Below the pieces are notes generated by a model. It was not told the origin of the DNA and searched no databases. It saw only the letters and a list, made by a program, of their open reading frames with translations. A DNA stretch of 64,000 bases, from assembly GCF_001182895.1 (NCBI RefSeq), contig NZ_LFQR01000049.1, positions 1 through 64,000 on the forward strand. Direction: 5' to 3'. This document shows positions 63,682 through 64,000 of this stretch, one piece after another. This DNA comes from Frateuria defendens (GTDB lineage Bacteria; Pseudomonadota; Gammaproteobacteria; Xanthomonadales; Rhodanobacteraceae). Position 1 is the first letter of the stretch; the number at the start of each line of letters is the position of its first letter. The position numbers and the translations under genes were made by a program.

Positions 63682-63879
63682 GGGGAAATCTCCGCGAAAG
63701 CTAGAGGGGGCTCACTACGATGCCGATCGTCGATTATCGCAGTGGCCCATGGGGAGCGGCAAACTCGACTGCGGCGGGGGATATGAACGTTTTCGCGCGC
63801 CGTGCGCCATGGCACCATGGTCGTAAGGAACCGGCGCACGACGTGTGGTCGACGAAGCGGAATCGCAAGGGGAAAACGT

Positions 63880-64000
63880 ATGGAGAAGAACACGTTGTGC
63901 CACCGCGAACTGGCGGTGGCCGTAGTGGTGGCGTTCGGCCTGGCCGGCTGCGGCGGCGGTGGTGGCGGCAATGTGCGGCCCACGCCGGTGGTCTCCACGC
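63880..64000 (+). CDS. Lipoprotein, partial at window edge
   Basis: The reading frame begins MEKNTLCHRELAVAVVVA, followed by FGLAGC with a lipobox cysteine and a Gly-rich run (GGGGGGN), and is cut by the window end. AAGGGG lies before the ATG. Long autotransporter or secreted proteases in this group can start this way, but nothing further is visible. Confidence 0.6.
   Translation, partial: MEKNTLCHRELAVAVVVAFGLAGCGGGGGGNVRPTPVVST

Overview
The window is high-GC (about 70%) proteobacterial DNA. The gene set points to the Xanthomonadales, most likely the Rhodanobacteraceae: FeoA/FeoB with a small Cys-rich third gene, EfpL, a DinF-type MATE pump, an Oar-like TonB receptor, a leucine/isovalerate (liu) pathway, and intergenic repeats built on GGAGCGCGCTTGCGCGCGAC. 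This assignment is inference from content; no rRNA or other marker is present. I saw no tRNA, rRNA, CRISPR array, insertion sequence or integrase.

Layout. 0-14 kb is mostly housekeeping: metNI, glutathione peroxidase, dinF, slyD, pldA, a YcaQ-like DNA glycosylase, two cold-shock genes each followed by a terminator, an old-yellow-enzyme family oxidoreductase, a pirin, a cytochrome-c-like protein and tcdA. 14-16 kb holds an orphan ACMS-decarboxylase-like amidohydrolase and a broken AraC-type regulator. 16.5-19 kb is a lower-GC foreign-looking operon: a secreted protein, a Stf0-type sulfotransferase and a frameshifted Fic gene. 19.3-24.9 kb has a FUSC transporter, efpL, an SDR, a CHAD protein and rcnB. 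24.9-28.4 kb is a tightly overlapping operon of an exported amidohydrolase, three acetyltransferases and a YdeI-like protein.

28.5-33.6 kb carries leucine-degradation genes (HMG-CoA lyase, methylcrotonyl-CoA carboxylase alpha, methylglutaconyl-CoA hydratase). The matching carboxylase beta gene and a thiolase lie at 60.3-63.7 kb on the same strand, so about 27 kb of other genes splits the pathway. That intervening segment holds: (i) a low-GC two-gene unit at 33.8-35.7 kb, made of a 53-codon peptide gene, two hairpins and an asparagine-synthetase-like ATP-dependent ligase without the glutaminase cysteine, which looks like a minimal peptide-modification (RiPP-like) locus; (ii) feoAB plus a small third gene behind a Fur box; (iii) a cysteine-synthase-family gene; (iv) an HscC-type Hsp70 with a membrane J-like partner lacking HPD; (v) a galactosamine/galactoside utilisation island at 43.3-60.3 kb.

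The sugar island contains a DeoR/AgaR-type regulator, an amidohydrolase, a class I aldolase, AgaS-type isomerase/deaminase, two PfkB-family kinases, GH36 and GH27 enzymes, an Oar-like TonB receptor, a DUF3472-ricin lectin protein and a GH35 beta-galactosidase. TTTCG direct repeats spaced 10 bp apart occur in three of its intergenic regions and are probably the local regulator's operators. The enzymes together suggest release of terminal (N-acetyl)galactosamine and galactose outside the cytoplasm, followed by conversion to tagatose-6-phosphate, tagatose-1,6-bisphosphate and triose phosphates.
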